Shown piece by piece: positions 9,460-18,923 of a DNA stretch of 64,000 nt (its first letter is position 1; each line of letters opens with the position of its first letter). The DNA lies in NCBI RefSeq assembly GCF_003985155.1, contig NZ_ML133687.1, positions 496,001 to 560,000 on the forward strand. Reading direction: 5' to 3'. The notes under the pieces are model-generated. The model made no database searches and was not told where the DNA came from. It saw only the letters and a list, made by a program, of their open reading frames with translations. Position numbers and translations under genes: made by a program. This DNA comes from Rhizobium vallis (GTDB lineage: Bacteria > Pseudomonadota > Alphaproteobacteria > Rhizobiales > Rhizobiaceae).

Positions 9460-10041
9460 ATGAGCAGCGCATTTCCCGAAATCCACCTGGTTCGCCACGG
9501 CGAAACCGAATGGAGCCTTTCCGGACGCCATACCGGACGGAGCGATATTCCCTTGACGGCGAACGGCGAGGCCGCCGCCCGCAAGCTCCCTGAGCGGCTG
9601 GCGGGCCTCTCCTTTTCCGCCGTCTGGTCGAGCCCGTCTCAGCGTGCCCGCAATACTTGCGAACTGGCCGGATTTGGATCCGGTGCGATCGTCAAGGACG
9701 ATTTGGCCGAATGGGATTACGGCGCCTACGAGGGCATCACGACCAAGCAGATTCTTGCCGACCGCCCCGGCTGGCAGCTGTTTCGCGACGGATGCCCGAA
9801 TGGCGAGATGGCCGCCGATGTCGGTCGCCGCGCCGACGCGATCATCCGGGAGCTTCGGCAAGCCAACGGCACCATTCTGATCTTCTCGAGTTCGCATTTC
9901 CTGCGTGTGCTTGCTGCCCGCTGGCTTGGCCTGCCGCCGCAAGACGGCGCGCATTTCGTGCTTGATACCACAAGCATCAGCGTTCTCGGCTACGAACACG
10001 ATCTGACGGAACCGGTCATCCGCCGCTGGAACCACCGTTAG
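9460..10041 (+). CDS. Histidine phosphatase family protein (phosphoglycerate mutase-like)
   Basis: A 193-residue histidine phosphatase. The catalytic LVRHGETEW motif is at about residues 9-17, and a second conserved histidine lies in SSSHFLRVLAARWLG near residue 145. The family includes broad phosphatases, SixA-like and cobalamin-pathway enzymes; the substrate cannot be told from sequence. I chose ATG 9460, which follows CCAGGCAG; an in-frame TTG at 9424 would add 12 residues. It lies 45 bases after the cyclopropane synthase gene and may share its transcript. Confidence 0.85.
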   Translation: MSSAFPEIHLVRHGETEWSLSGRHTGRSDIPLTANGEAAARKLPERLAGLSFSAVWSSPSQRARNTCELAGFGSGAIVKDDLAEWDYGAYEGITTKQILADRPGWQLFRDGCPNGEMAADVGRRADAIIRELRQANGTILIFSSSHFLRVLAARWLGLPPQDGAHFVLDTTSISVLGYEHDLTEPVIRRWNHR

Positions 10042-10109
10042 CAGTTCATCCGCTCCCTCGTTGCCGTGGTTAACATTGGGGTAACGAGATCAGGATAATT
10101 GTAGCGAGC

Positions 10110-10133
10110 GCCGCCCTCCGCGGCTTTTGTTTT
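10110..10133 (+). terminator. Probable intrinsic terminator after the phosphatase gene
   Basis: GCCGC (10110-10114) and GCGGC (10120-10124) pair around CCTCC, followed by TTTTGTTTT and a further T-run. The stem is short but GC-only, and the U-tract is good. Confidence 0.6.
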
Positions 10134-10154
10134 GCGTTTTTTTGGAGTGCGGAC

Positions 10155-10967
10155 GTGTTTCATCGATCAGTCGTATCGATTTCTTTGGCTATTGCCCTTT
10201 CTTCTTTTGGTTCGGCGGCGGCGCAGGAAAGCGGCCAGCACTTCTGGTCCGGTGACTGGTATCTGAGCGTCGGCGTCGCCGGCTTCTCTGCGCCGAAATT
10301 CGAGGGCTCACGGCGTTACGAATTCAAATTCAGCCCGCTGATCTCGGTCGGTCGGCAGGGCGCAGGCCCGCGGTTTTCCTCGCGCAACGACAATCCTTCC
10401 TTCGCCCTGATCGATAACGGCGCTTTCCGCGCCGGCATCGTCGGCAAATTCGTGCCTTCGCGCGACGAGGGCGATGGTCACGAGCTGAAGGGCATGAAGA
10501 AGGTCAAATGGGGAGCGGAAGCCGGCGGTTTTGTCGAGGTCTATCCGACCGATTTCCTTCGCGCCCGCGCCGAGGTTCGCCAAGGCATCCGCACCCATGA
10601 CGGCGTCGTCGCCGATGTCGCCGTCGATGCCTTCACCGATATTGCGCCGGACCTGCAGCTATCCGGCGGCCCGCGCGCGACATTCGCCACCAGCGGCTAT
10701 TACGACGCCTATTACGGCGTCAACGCCAAGCAGGCGGCGGCAAGCGGGCTTGATCCCTATAAGCCGTCATCGGGCATCCAGTCCTATGGCGCCGGCACGG
10801 CTCTGACATGGAAGGCGACGGAAAACCTCTCGGCGAGTTCCTTCCTCGAATATAAGCGACTTGCCGGTCCGGCCGCCGACAGCAGCCTCGTGCGCGAGCG
10901 CGGCTCGAAGAACCAGGTCCTGATCGGTGTCTCGGCGACCTACAAGTTCAATTTTTCGCTGCAGTGA
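10155..10967 (+). CDS. MipA/OmpV family outer membrane protein
   Basis: A 270-residue predicted outer-membrane beta-barrel. The N-terminus is a signal peptide (SISLAIALSSFGSAAAQ) with cleavage expected near residue 24. The body has alternating beta segments such as WYLSVGVAGFSAPKFEGS and ends in VLIGVSATYKFNF; the family typically closes its barrel in an aromatic residue. Some MipA proteins scaffold peptidoglycan enzymes, but OmpV-like members are porin-like and the role here is unknown. The start is GTG 10155 with GGAG eight bases upstream. Confidence 0.82.
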   Translation: MFHRSVVSISLAIALSSFGSAAAQESGQHFWSGDWYLSVGVAGFSAPKFEGSRRYEFKFSPLISVGRQGAGPRFSSRNDNPSFALIDNGAFRAGIVGKFVPSRDEGDGHELKGMKKVKWGAEAGGFVEVYPTDFLRARAEVRQGIRTHDGVVADVAVDAFTDIAPDLQLSGGPRATFATSGYYDAYYGVNAKQAAASGLDPYKPSSGIQSYGAGTALTWKATENLSASSFLEYKRLAGPAADSSLVRERGSKNQVLIGVSATYKFNFSLQ

Positions 10968-11074
10968 TTGAGAGCGGTGCCGTGTCCTTTCGATCGCGCA
11001 AACGACGCTGTATCGCATTGAATTGCAGCATGATTTACCCTTGGATCGATTCCGATCCAAGGAATTATGCGGCA
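10967..11074. repeat. Rhizobial intergenic palindromic repeat
   Basis: A perfect 10-bp stem, CCTTGGATCG (11039-11048) with CGATCCAAGG (11053-11062), sits inside GCATGAT and ATTATGC outer arms. The left part carries the CGCTGTA-CA-TTGAATTGCAGCATGATTT pattern, written here with gaps. A diverged copy is at 40205-40273. It fills the gap between the MipA and ubiA genes. Confidence 0.65.
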
Positions 11075-11119
11075 GTGCGGCGTGATCGCTTCTTGACCGG
11101 ATTGCCGGCCCATCGCTAG

Positions 11120-12088
11120 ATGGGTGGCATGGAAGATACCGACCACTTCAACGACCGCGTCTCCGACGCGCCTTCCGACAACTGGGTCTACAGGATCCTG
11201 CCGCAATGGCTTTGGCCCTATGCGCAGCTTGCGCGCTGGGATCGCCCTATCGGCTGGCAGCTCCTGATGTGGCCGTGTTTCTGGTCGGCGACACTTGCCG
11301 CCAATGCGGCGATTGACCGGGGGCTGTATTCCGGCAGTCTGCTGGTGTCCCACCTTTTCCTCTATTTCATCGGCGCAGTCGCCATGCGCGGCGCCGGCTG
11401 CACTTATAACGATCTCGTCGACCACGAGATCGACATGGAAGTGGCCCGCACGCGTTCACGTCCGCTCCCCTCCGGCCGCGTCACGCGCGCCGGGGCAAAG
11501 ATCTTCATCGTCCTGCAGGTGCTGGTCGGCCTTTTCGTGCTCTTGCAGTTCAACTGGCTCACCGTCTTCCTTGGCGTGCTCTCGCTCGGGATCGTGGCGT
11601 TTTACCCCTATGCCAAGCGCTTTACCGATTGGCCGCAATTCTTCCTGGGGCTTGCTTTCTCCTGGGGCGCGCTGATGGGCTGGGCCGGCATTTTGGGCGG
11701 CCTCTCCTTTGCTGCCATCCTGATCTACGCCGCCTCCGTCGCCTGGACGATCGGTTACGACACGATCTATGCGCATCAGGACAAGGAGGACGACGAGCTG
11801 ATCGGCGTGCGCTCCACCGCCCGTCTTTTCGGCGATAAGACCCGGCAATGGCTGATCGGCCTTTACGGGCTGACTTTGGTGCTGATGTTCATGGCTTTCG
11901 CGCTCGCCGGCGCCAATCTCATCGCTTTCCTGGGGCTCATCGGTGCGGCCGGCATGTTCGGCTGGCAGATCGTCCGGCTCGATATCGACGATCCCGCCCA
12001 ATGCCTGGCGCTCTTCAGGTCGAACAACCGCGTCGGCCTGATCATCTTCTTTGGCCTTTTCCTCTCGCTGCTCTTCGCCATTCCCTGA
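11120..12088 (+). CDS. ubiA: 4-hydroxybenzoate polyprenyltransferase
   Basis: A 322-residue integral membrane prenyltransferase that attaches the polyprenyl tail to 4-hydroxybenzoate in ubiquinone synthesis. The first Asp-rich motif is NDLVDHEIDMEV (about residue 99) and the second is YDTIYAHQDKEDD (about residue 213); both bind Mg-diphosphate. About eight hydrophobic helices surround them. The N-terminal LARWDRPIGWQLLMWP is typical of UbiA. ATG 11120 is used; ATG 11129 is a close alternative and neither has a strong ribosome site. A clear terminator follows. Confidence 0.94.
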   Translation: MGGMEDTDHFNDRVSDAPSDNWVYRILPQWLWPYAQLARWDRPIGWQLLMWPCFWSATLAANAAIDRGLYSGSLLVSHLFLYFIGAVAMRGAGCTYNDLVDHEIDMEVARTRSRPLPSGRVTRAGAKIFIVLQVLVGLFVLLQFNWLTVFLGVLSLGIVAFYPYAKRFTDWPQFFLGLAFSWGALMGWAGILGGLSFAAILIYAASVAWTIGYDTIYAHQDKEDDELIGVRSTARLFGDKTRQWLIGLYGLTLVLMFMAFALAGANLIAFLGLIGAAGMFGWQIVRLDIDDPAQCLALFRSNNRVGLIIFFGLFLSLLFAIP

Positions 12089-12100
12089 ATGGAACGAAAA

Positions 12101-12123
12101 ACCCGGCGCGGGCGCCGGGTTTC
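12101..12123 (+). terminator. Intrinsic terminator after ubiA
   Basis: ACCCGGCGC and GCGCCGGGT form a perfect 9-bp stem around GG at 12101-12120, flanked by AAAAA on the left and TTT on the right. The flanking A and T runs allow it to work for the opposing DUF6101 gene too. Confidence 0.8.
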
Positions 12124-12171
12124 AAACGGGTTCCAAAACGGCGTTGCCGAATGGGAGTGTCGCGATTTCGC

Positions 12172-12738
12172 TCAGTTGCGGGCTATGATTTCCTTGCCTT
12201 CGATCTTCATGGCAACGCCCAGCCGGCCTGTCGTGCGGCGCACGAGGAAGCGCGGACGGCGGTTTGCGAAGTAGGAATGGCGGCGGCGCGGCTTGAGATC
12301 ACTGGTGCGCAGGGCCCCGATATGGTCTTCGAGCGGCCGGGCGACGCCGTCGGCCTCGACCATCAGCATCGGAATGCGAAAGGCTTCGGACCAGCTGCGC
12401 CAGTCGGCGGCGATATCGCTGAGATCATGGGCGACGAGCAGCGGAATGCAGAGCTCCGGATCGGCGTGGTGGAGCTCGAGCGTCACGGTGACCTCGCCGT
12501 CGCCATGGTCGATGGCGCGGGCCGCAACACCCTGAAAGACGCGCTTCGGCAGCGCAATCGAGAGCGGCAGGCCGCTGGAGGGAAGGACTTTGCGCAGAAC
12601 CGCACCGCGTTCGTCTATCGTGATGCTGACGTCATCCGAACAATCATGGATGGCGTAGGTGACCTGCTGGGGAAAGCGGGACGGATCGAGCCGCAGCGTC
12701 GTACCAGCCCAAGCGGGCTTCATAACGGGATTGTTCAT
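12172..12738 (-). CDS. DUF6101 family protein
   Basis: A 188-residue soluble protein with no signal peptide or membrane segment. It begins MNNPVMKPAWAGTTLRLDPS and has SDDVSITIDERGAVLRK near residue 34. A basic C-terminal third (LKPRRRHSYFANRRPRFLVRR) could contact nucleic acid or membrane. I recognise it as a conserved Rhizobiales family, probably DUF6101, from memory. No function is known. It converges on ubiA. Confidence 0.7.
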   Translation of the reverse strand: MNNPVMKPAWAGTTLRLDPSRFPQQVTYAIHDCSDDVSITIDERGAVLRKVLPSSGLPLSIALPKRVFQGVAARAIDHGDGEVTVTLELHHADPELCIPLLVAHDLSDIAADWRSWSEAFRIPMLMVEADGVARPLEDHIGALRTSDLKPRRRHSYFANRRPRFLVRRTTGRLGVAMKIEGKEIIARN

Positions 12739-13036
12739 TTCATTCTACCCTTGTCTTACCTGAGAGCCGGTTTCCGGTCTTCTCCTTGGGACTTTTCGTC
12801 CTCTATGGCCGACAATAGGCGTGCCCCGTTCCGTACAGCTTAAAAATTGCGGTTAAGAAAACTTTGCCTCCTGCGATGGTTATCAAAACCGAATCCGGCA
12901 GGGTTTCCGGAAGGTGAACGGAGTGGTGTCCCGAAGCGACACATCCTGGAGTAAGCCTCAGGTAAGTTTTCCGTGGCAAAATGCCGTCACCACCAGTTCG
13001 TGATTCTCTTAAAGAATTTGCCAAAAAGGGCTTTTC
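12739..13036. other. Intergenic region between divergent DUF6101 and DUF1217 genes
   Basis: About 300 bases that should hold both divergent promoters. AAAAAGGG at 13022-13029 gives the DUF1217 gene a ribosome site. I see no clear operator or conserved promoter box. Confidence 0.4.
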
Positions 13037-16000
13037 ATGATTACGGCCTCCCTCGCTTACTCGATCCTGTCGAAGGACATGACGTCCAGTCTCGCCAAGG
13101 TCGCGTCGCAGTCGACCGTCAAGAAGGATGCCCAGTACTACGCGGACAATATCAATAAGGTCAAAGACGTCGACGACTTCCTCGGCAACTACAAGCTCTA
13201 CAGCTATGCGATGAAGGCCTATGGCCTCGAGGACATGACCTACGCCAAGGCCTTTATGAAGAAGGTGCTGCAAAGCGATCTCACTGATCCAAACAGCTAC
13301 GCCAACAAGCTCTCCGATACGCGCTACCGCGAATTCGCCGCCGCCTTCAATTTCAACGCGCCTGAAAAGGACGTGCAGACGGATGCGCAGGAGGACGATC
13401 TCATCGGCCTCTACAAGCAGTCCTTCGTCGATGCCGACAAGGCCGCCACCACAGAAAGCACCTATTACAGCAACAATATCGGCGACGTGCAGACCGTCGA
13501 CGATCTCGTCAACAACACCCGGCTGCGCACCTATGTGCTGAAGACCTTCAAGATCGATCCCACCTATGCGTCGAAGGATTTTCTGCGGCAGGTGCTGACG
13601 AGCGATCTGAGTGACCCCAACAGCGTCGTCAATACGCAAGGCGGCGACAAGTACAAGGCGCTAGCCGCCCAGTTCAGCTTCAACGCCGACGGCACGGTCA
13701 ATGGCAGCGCCCAGACCGCCGCGCAGAAGGCTTCGGTCATCGAGACCTATACGCTGAACTCGCAATCGGTGATCATCGACAATTCGGTCGGTTCGGATGT
13801 CTACTACGTCAGTCAGACGGCGGCCGATTACAACAAGGCATACTACACCGCCAAGATCGGTACGATCACCAATGTCGACGATCTGGTCGCGGACAACCGC
13901 CTGACCTCCTACATCAAGACGGCCTACAGCATGGGGGCTGACTTTACGGCCCCAGCGCTGCGCATGGTGCTCACCGATCCAAGCTATGCCCAGCTGATGG
14001 GCTTTACCAATGTGTACAACGCCTTCAACTTCAAGGCCGACGGTTCGGTATCGACCACCGCCCGCGTCCAATCGATCGATCAGGCGAACAAGCTGCGATC
14101 GGCCGCCTCAAGCACGAACAACTATTACACGGTGACCTCTCAATCGAGCGCCATCACCAATGTCGACGATCTGCTCGCAGACGGCGTTCTGGCACGATAC
14201 ATCAAGGACGCTTACGGTCTCGGCACGAGCTTCAGCAATGCCGATTTGAAGAGCATCCTGACCGATCCGACCTTTGCCGCGGCTCAGGGACGTGCCGACC
14301 TCAACGCCGACTTCAACTTTCAGGCGGACGGTTCGATCAACGGGGCCGCGATCCAGACAGCGGCGCAACGGAAATCCACCACCGACAAGTCGGCGGCGAA
14401 CGCTGCACACTTCAACAGCATGATCGGCAATGTCACCAATGTCGATCAAATCATGTCCGATCCTGTTGCGGTGAGCTACCTCCGAAACAGCATGCAGATC
14501 GCAGACAGCGTTTCGGATGCGACCTTGAGGACCTTCCTCGTCGACCCGGCTGCGGCCAGCGCCCAGGGTTACGGCGACGTCCACGACCTGTTCAATTTCA
14601 AGACGGATGGATCGGTCGCCACCCTCCGTGCCTCTCAGAGCGCCTCCCAGAGCGCGAACACCGCCAGCAAGGCTGACAATGCGGCAGTCTACTACCAGTC
14701 GACGATCGCGGGCATCTCGAACGTCGATCAGTTGTTGGCGGATCGCAAACTGAACAATTTCGTGCGTAACGCCTATGGCATCCCGTCGACGGTCACCGAC
14801 GTCGCTCTTCGTGCTATCCTGACTGATCAGAGTGGCACCGGCACCTATGCCGACGTCGCCGCAGCCTTTAATTTCAAGGCGGACGGCTCGCTCGAGGACG
14901 GCATGGCTGCGCAGACGGCCAGCCAGATCAACAATACGAAAATTACCGCCGGGGCACGCACGGACGACTATTCGTCGCGGATGGCGACGATCGGCAACGT
15001 CGATGATCTTTTGGCCGACCCCGCCATCACCAATTTTCTGAAAAGCACCTACGATCTGCCTTTCGATATCTCGAACGCCGATCTGAAGAGCATTCTGACC
15101 GATCCCACGGCCGCCGCTGCAGCCGGCCATGCCGATCTCAACGCGGACTTCAACTTCGCGGCCGACGGATCGCTTCCGGCGCTAAGCTCGGTCCAGAACG
15201 CCGACCAGGCGCAGACCACCAACGACAATTATGCGGCGCGCTACGACGACGAGCGCGACGAGGCGATCGACGAGGTGGCGTCCAACTACAAAACCATGAT
15301 GGCCCCCAGCAACAGCCTGCTGGACTTTTCCGATATCAAGACCGTCAATGATTTCCTGCGCACCAATGCGACGGCTGATTTCACCAAGAGCAACGATAAT
15401 CTGCCGGATCCCTATCACGTGGCGCTGCAGGCCTTCGGCCTGACGGACCAGGAAGTGCCGCGCTCGATGATGCGTAAGATCCTGACCAGCGATGCCTATG
15501 ATCCAAAGGGATATATCGCTTCCCTCAAGGATGACCGCATCACCAAGATGGCCCGCGCCTTCAACTTCGGTCCTGACGGCAAGGCGGCGTCACCCTTCCA
15601 GGCCCTTCCCGACGCGACAATGGCCAAGTACGCCACCGACTACAAGTCTCACATCACCATGCTGATGAAGGCCGGCCCGGTGAAGGACAAGGCCGCGAAG
15701 GATGCGACGGCCGAGGTCGATTACTTCGCCAAGGGTATGGCGAAGGTGAAGTCGCTCGACGATTTCCTGAACGACAGCCGCCTGACGGGCCTTGTGCTGA
15801 AGGCGAATAACCTCGATCCGAAGAATTACGACAAGGCCACGCTGAAGAAGATCTTCACCTCGGATCCGGACGACAAGAAGAGCTATCTCAACACCAAGGC
15901 CGACGCGCGCTTCAAGGATATTGTCGCCGCCTTCAATTTCGACAAGGACGGCAATCTGACCCGCGCCAAGATCGGTACCGTCCAGAACAAGGCGGCCGAA

Positions 16001-16372
16001 GACCATACCCAGCAGCTCTTCGTCCAGCAGACGATGGAAAACCAGCAGGGCGAAAGCAATGACGGCGTCCGGCTGGCACTCTATTTCAGCCGCAAGGCCC
16101 CGAACATTACGTCGATCTACTCGATCCTCGGCGACAAGGCGCTCTACCAGGTGATCACCACCGCCTACAGCCTGCCGTCGCAGATCTCGAGCATGGATGT
16201 CGCCAAGCAGGCCGATCTGATCAACCGCTTCGTCAAGCTCGATGATCTCCAGGATCCCAAGAAGGTCGACAAGCTGTTGCGCCGCTTCACGGCGATGTAC
16301 GACGTCAAGAACAATACGCAGCAGTCGCCAGCACTACAGATCCTGACCGGCGGCGGCACGCAGAAAGCCTGA
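13037..16372 (+). CDS. Ten-unit DUF1217 repeat protein
   Basis: A 1111-residue protein built almost entirely of DUF1217-like units of about 100 residues. Each unit has a Tyr-rich helix, a V-DD-L or V-D-L segment, a helix ending near a TDP or SDP motif, and a closing F-x-F motif. I count nine F-x-F motifs (AAFNFN, AQFSFN, NAFNFK, ADFNFQ, DLFNFK, AAFNFK, ADFNFA, RAFNFG, AAFNFD) and a degenerate tenth unit at the end. There is no signal peptide or membrane helix. Shorter DUF1217 proteins are found in rhizobial flagellar gene clusters, so a motility or secreted filament role is possible but unproven. No flagellar genes are near this copy. ATG 13037 follows AGGG. Confidence 0.85.
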   Translation: MITASLAYSILSKDMTSSLAKVASQSTVKKDAQYYADNINKVKDVDDFLGNYKLYSYAMKAYGLEDMTYAKAFMKKVLQSDLTDPNSYANKLSDTRYREFAAAFNFNAPEKDVQTDAQEDDLIGLYKQSFVDADKAATTESTYYSNNIGDVQTVDDLVNNTRLRTYVLKTFKIDPTYASKDFLRQVLTSDLSDPNSVVNTQGGDKYKALAAQFSFNADGTVNGSAQTAAQKASVIETYTLNSQSVIIDNSVGSDVYYVSQTAADYNKAYYTAKIGTITNVDDLVADNRLTSYIKTAYSMGADFTAPALRMVLTDPSYAQLMGFTNVYNAFNFKADGSVSTTARVQSIDQANKLRSAASSTNNYYTVTSQSSAITNVDDLLADGVLARYIKDAYGLGTSFSNADLKSILTDPTFAAAQGRADLNADFNFQADGSINGAAIQTAAQRKSTTDKSAANAAHFNSMIGNVTNVDQIMSDPVAVSYLRNSMQIADSVSDATLRTFLVDPAAASAQGYGDVHDLFNFKTDGSVATLRASQSASQSANTASKADNAAVYYQSTIAGISNVDQLLADRKLNNFVRNAYGIPSTVTDVALRAILTDQSGTGTYADVAAAFNFKADGSLEDGMAAQTASQINNTKITAGARTDDYSSRMATIGNVDDLLADPAITNFLKSTYDLPFDISNADLKSILTDPTAAAAAGHADLNADFNFAADGSLPALSSVQNADQAQTTNDNYAARYDDERDEAIDEVASNYKTMMAPSNSLLDFSDIKTVNDFLRTNATADFTKSNDNLPDPYHVALQAFGLTDQEVPRSMMRKILTSDAYDPKGYIASLKDDRITKMARAFNFGPDGKAASPFQALPDATMAKYATDYKSHITMLMKAGPVKDKAAKDATAEVDYFAKGMAKVKSLDDFLNDSRLTGLVLKANNLDPKNYDKATLKKIFTSDPDDKKSYLNTKADARFKDIVAAFNFDKDGNLTRAKIGTVQNKAAEDHTQQLFVQQTMENQQGESNDGVRLALYFSRKAPNITSIYSILGDKALYQVITTAYSLPSQISSMDVAKQADLINRFVKLDDLQDPKKVDKLLRRFTAMYDVKNNTQQSPALQILTGGGTQKA

Positions 16373-16389
16373 TGTCGTGTCCGTCGGCC

Positions 16390-17826
16390 TCACGGATCGA
16401 GGCTGACGACCTTCTCGGGGTTCATAATGTTTGCGGGGTCGAAGGCGCGCTTGATGCGGCGCATCAGTTCGATCTCGATCGTCGGGCGGATTGCGGCCAG
16501 CTCGTCCCGCTTCAGCTGACCAATGCCATGCTCGGCGGAAATCGAGCCGCCGTGAGCGAGTACCAGCCCGTGCACGATGTGGTTCATCTCGTGCCAGCGA
16601 GCGATGAAGGCGTCCTTGTCGGCACCGAGCGGCTGGGAAATATTGTAGTGAATGTTTCCGTCGCCCATATGGCCGAAGGCGCAGATGCGGGCTCCCGGCA
16701 TGGCCGCCATGACTGCCTCTTCGGCCTCTGCCATGAAATGCGGGACCCTTGATACCGGCACGGAAACATCGTGCTTGATCGAACCGCCTTCCGGCTTCTG
16801 GGCGTCGGACATGCTCTCGCGCATGTGCCAGAGCGCCTTCTGCTGCGCCACGGACGAGGCGATTGCTGCATCCAGCACCAAGCCGGCCTCGAAGCCCTGT
16901 TCGAGCACGCCGTTCATCATCCGCTCCGCCGTCTCCGCCGAATCCGACGTCGAAATGTCGATCAGCACGTACCAGGGATAGGCCGCTTCCAACGGATCAC
17001 GCACGCCATCGATATGGCGGGCGGTGATCTCCACGCCGAAGCGCGGCATCAGTTCGAAACCGGTCAGCGAGGCGCCGCAGAGGCTGGAGGCGAGGTTGAA
17101 GAGGGCAAGCGCATCCTCGACCGAATTCAGGCCGGCGAAAGCCACCTGATGGCCAAGCGGCTGGGGAAACAGTTTCAGGACGGCGCCGGTGATGATGCCG
17201 AGCGTGCCTTCGGCGCCGATGAAGAGATCACGCAGGTCGTAGCCGGTATTGTCCTTTTTCAGGCGGCGCAAGCCGTCCCAGATCTCGCCGGTCGGCAGCA
17301 CTACTTCCAGGCCGAGGCAAAGCTGGCGCATATTGCCGTAGGCCAGCACGGCGGTGCCGCCGGCATTGGTGGAAAGGTTGCCGCCGATGCGGCAGGAACC
17401 TTCCGAGCCGAGCGACAGCGGAAAGAGCCGCCCATGCGCCTCGGCCGCCTTCTGAACCTCGGCAAGGATGGCGCCGCCATCGGCCACCAGCACGTTCGCC
17501 ACCGGATCGACGTCGCGGATCCGGTTCATCCGTTCGAGCGACAGGATGATATCGGACTTGCCCTCACGCGGGGTCTGGCCGCCGACAAGACCGGTATTGC
17601 CGGTTTGCGGTACGATCGCCGTTCCGGTCTCCGTCGCAAGCTTCATGATCGCAGAGACTTCCGCGACCGAGCCTGGTTTCAACAGGAGAGGGGAAGAGCC
17701 GTGATAGAGCCCACGGTTTTCGATCAGATGCGGGGCAAGATCGGCCTCGCTGCGAAGCGCGTACTTGTCCCCGACGATGGCGACGAAGCGGTCGAGATGC
17801 TCGGGGGGAATGCTGGGATTGGTCAT
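16390..17826 (-). CDS. FAD-binding oxidoreductase (D-2-hydroxyglutarate / D-lactate dehydrogenase type)
   Basis: A 478-residue flavoenzyme of the vanillyl-alcohol-oxidase fold. The N-terminal FAD_binding_4 domain carries VPQTGNTGLVGGQTP near residue 73 and GNLSTNAGGTAVLAYGN near residue 153. The C-terminal cap has the metal-binding AFGHMGDGNIHYN and SAEHGIGQLKRDEL motifs, with DPANIMNPEKV at the end. These place it with D-2-hydroxyacid dehydrogenases; D-2-hydroxyglutarate is the likeliest substrate class. It follows the Sua5 gene by 34 bases on the same strand, suggesting one operon. Confidence 0.9.
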   Translation of the reverse strand: MTNPSIPPEHLDRFVAIVGDKYALRSEADLAPHLIENRGLYHGSSPLLLKPGSVAEVSAIMKLATETGTAIVPQTGNTGLVGGQTPREGKSDIILSLERMNRIRDVDPVANVLVADGGAILAEVQKAAEAHGRLFPLSLGSEGSCRIGGNLSTNAGGTAVLAYGNMRQLCLGLEVVLPTGEIWDGLRRLKKDNTGYDLRDLFIGAEGTLGIITGAVLKLFPQPLGHQVAFAGLNSVEDALALFNLASSLCGASLTGFELMPRFGVEITARHIDGVRDPLEAAYPWYVLIDISTSDSAETAERMMNGVLEQGFEAGLVLDAAIASSVAQQKALWHMRESMSDAQKPEGGSIKHDVSVPVSRVPHFMAEAEEAVMAAMPGARICAFGHMGDGNIHYNISQPLGADKDAFIARWHEMNHIVHGLVLAHGGSISAEHGIGQLKRDELAAIRPTIEIELMRRIKRAFDPANIMNPEKVVSLDP

Positions 17827-17860
17827 CGGCTCGCTTCTCTATTTCTGTGCTTGGCGGTTT

Positions 17861-18835
17861 TCAGTCGCGGGGGGCGGCCGCCCGCTGCAGGCGGTCGTTA
17901 ATGGCCTCGCCCAGTCCCTCTTCGGGAATGGGGGAAAAGGCAATGCTTGAGGCCCCACTGGCATCGGCTCGCTTCATATAGTCGAAAAGATTTGTCGCCG
18001 CTTCGGCAAGGTCGCCGTGCGGGCTGAGATCAAGGATGATCCGCGCGCCGTCCGCACCCGATACCGCAGCGCTGCCGAAGGCGATCAACGCCTCGCCTGG
18101 TTCCACCGCCGTCACATTGAGGCGCACGGAAGCGCCGGGCGCATAGTGCGAGGCGAGCATGCCCGGCGCCTCGATTGCGGCCGATGCCGTCTTCGCACGT
18201 AGCAGCGGCTTGCCTGCGACGCGCTCGATCTCGCGTGCCGCCAGCCCGCCGGGGCGAAGCAGTCTCAACTGCCCGTCTTCCACTTTGACGATTGTCGATT
18301 CGACGCCGACCGCGCTCGCTCCGGCATCGAGGATCAGCGGGATCTTCGTCCCGAGATCGGCTTCGACGTGAGCGGCACTCGTCGCGCTGATCCCGCCTGA
18401 TGTATTGGCGCTGGGCGCTGCCAGCGGTCGCCCAAAGGCGCCGATCAACGCGCCTGCAAAACCCTTCGGCACACGGATCCCAACGCTGTCGAGCCCGGCG
18501 GTTGCCAGCAAGTGGATCGGACTGTCAGGCTTCAGCGGCAGCACCAGCGTCAGCGGGCCGGGCCAGAAGGCTGTGGCGAGCGCCCGCGAAACCGGATCGA
18601 ATTCGGCATGCTCTTCGGCCATCGCAAGATCGGCCATATGGCAGATCAACGGGTTGAAGCGCGGTCGCCCCTTGGTCTCGTAGATGCGAGTGATCGCCGC
18701 CGGATTGGTGGCGTCGGCGGCGAGACCGTAGACGGTCTCCGTCGGGATGGCGATCGCAAAGCCGTCGGCAAGAGCGGCGCAGGCCGCTTCGAGCGCTGCC
18801 TGCCTGTCTGCCTTGATGTCGATTGTGCGTGCCAT
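17861..18835 (-). CDS. L-threonylcarbamoyladenylate synthase (Sua5 form)
   Basis: A 324-residue enzyme that makes threonylcarbamoyl-AMP from threonine, bicarbonate and ATP for the t6A37 modification of tRNAs. The YrdC domain has PTETVYGLAADATNP (about residue 30) and KGRPRFNPLICHM (about residue 55). The extra C-terminal Sua5 domain (ASHYAPGASVRLN onward) distinguishes it from the short TsaC form. ATG 18835 matches the family's N-terminus; an 18-residue upstream extension is unlikely. It heads a probable two-gene operon with the FAD-linked dehydrogenase. Confidence 0.93.
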   Translation of the reverse strand: MARTIDIKADRQAALEAACAALADGFAIAIPTETVYGLAADATNPAAITRIYETKGRPRFNPLICHMADLAMAEEHAEFDPVSRALATAFWPGPLTLVLPLKPDSPIHLLATAGLDSVGIRVPKGFAGALIGAFGRPLAAPSANTSGGISATSAAHVEADLGTKIPLILDAGASAVGVESTIVKVEDGQLRLLRPGGLAAREIERVAGKPLLRAKTASAAIEAPGMLASHYAPGASVRLNVTAVEPGEALIAFGSAAVSGADGARIILDLSPHGDLAEAATNLFDYMKRADASGASSIAFSPIPEEGLGEAINDRLQRAAAPRD

Positions 18836-18923
18836 GTCCTGTCCGGTGTTTTCCCGGCAGTCATTAGGCTTTCCGTCGCCCACGATCAATCGCGTTGTTG
18901 AATCCGATTCGATCCGGCGCGCT

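Noticed and set aside
8080..10035. 651-residue minus-strand open frame
   Set aside because: It covers two plus-strand genes with clear motifs and is therefore a GC shadow.
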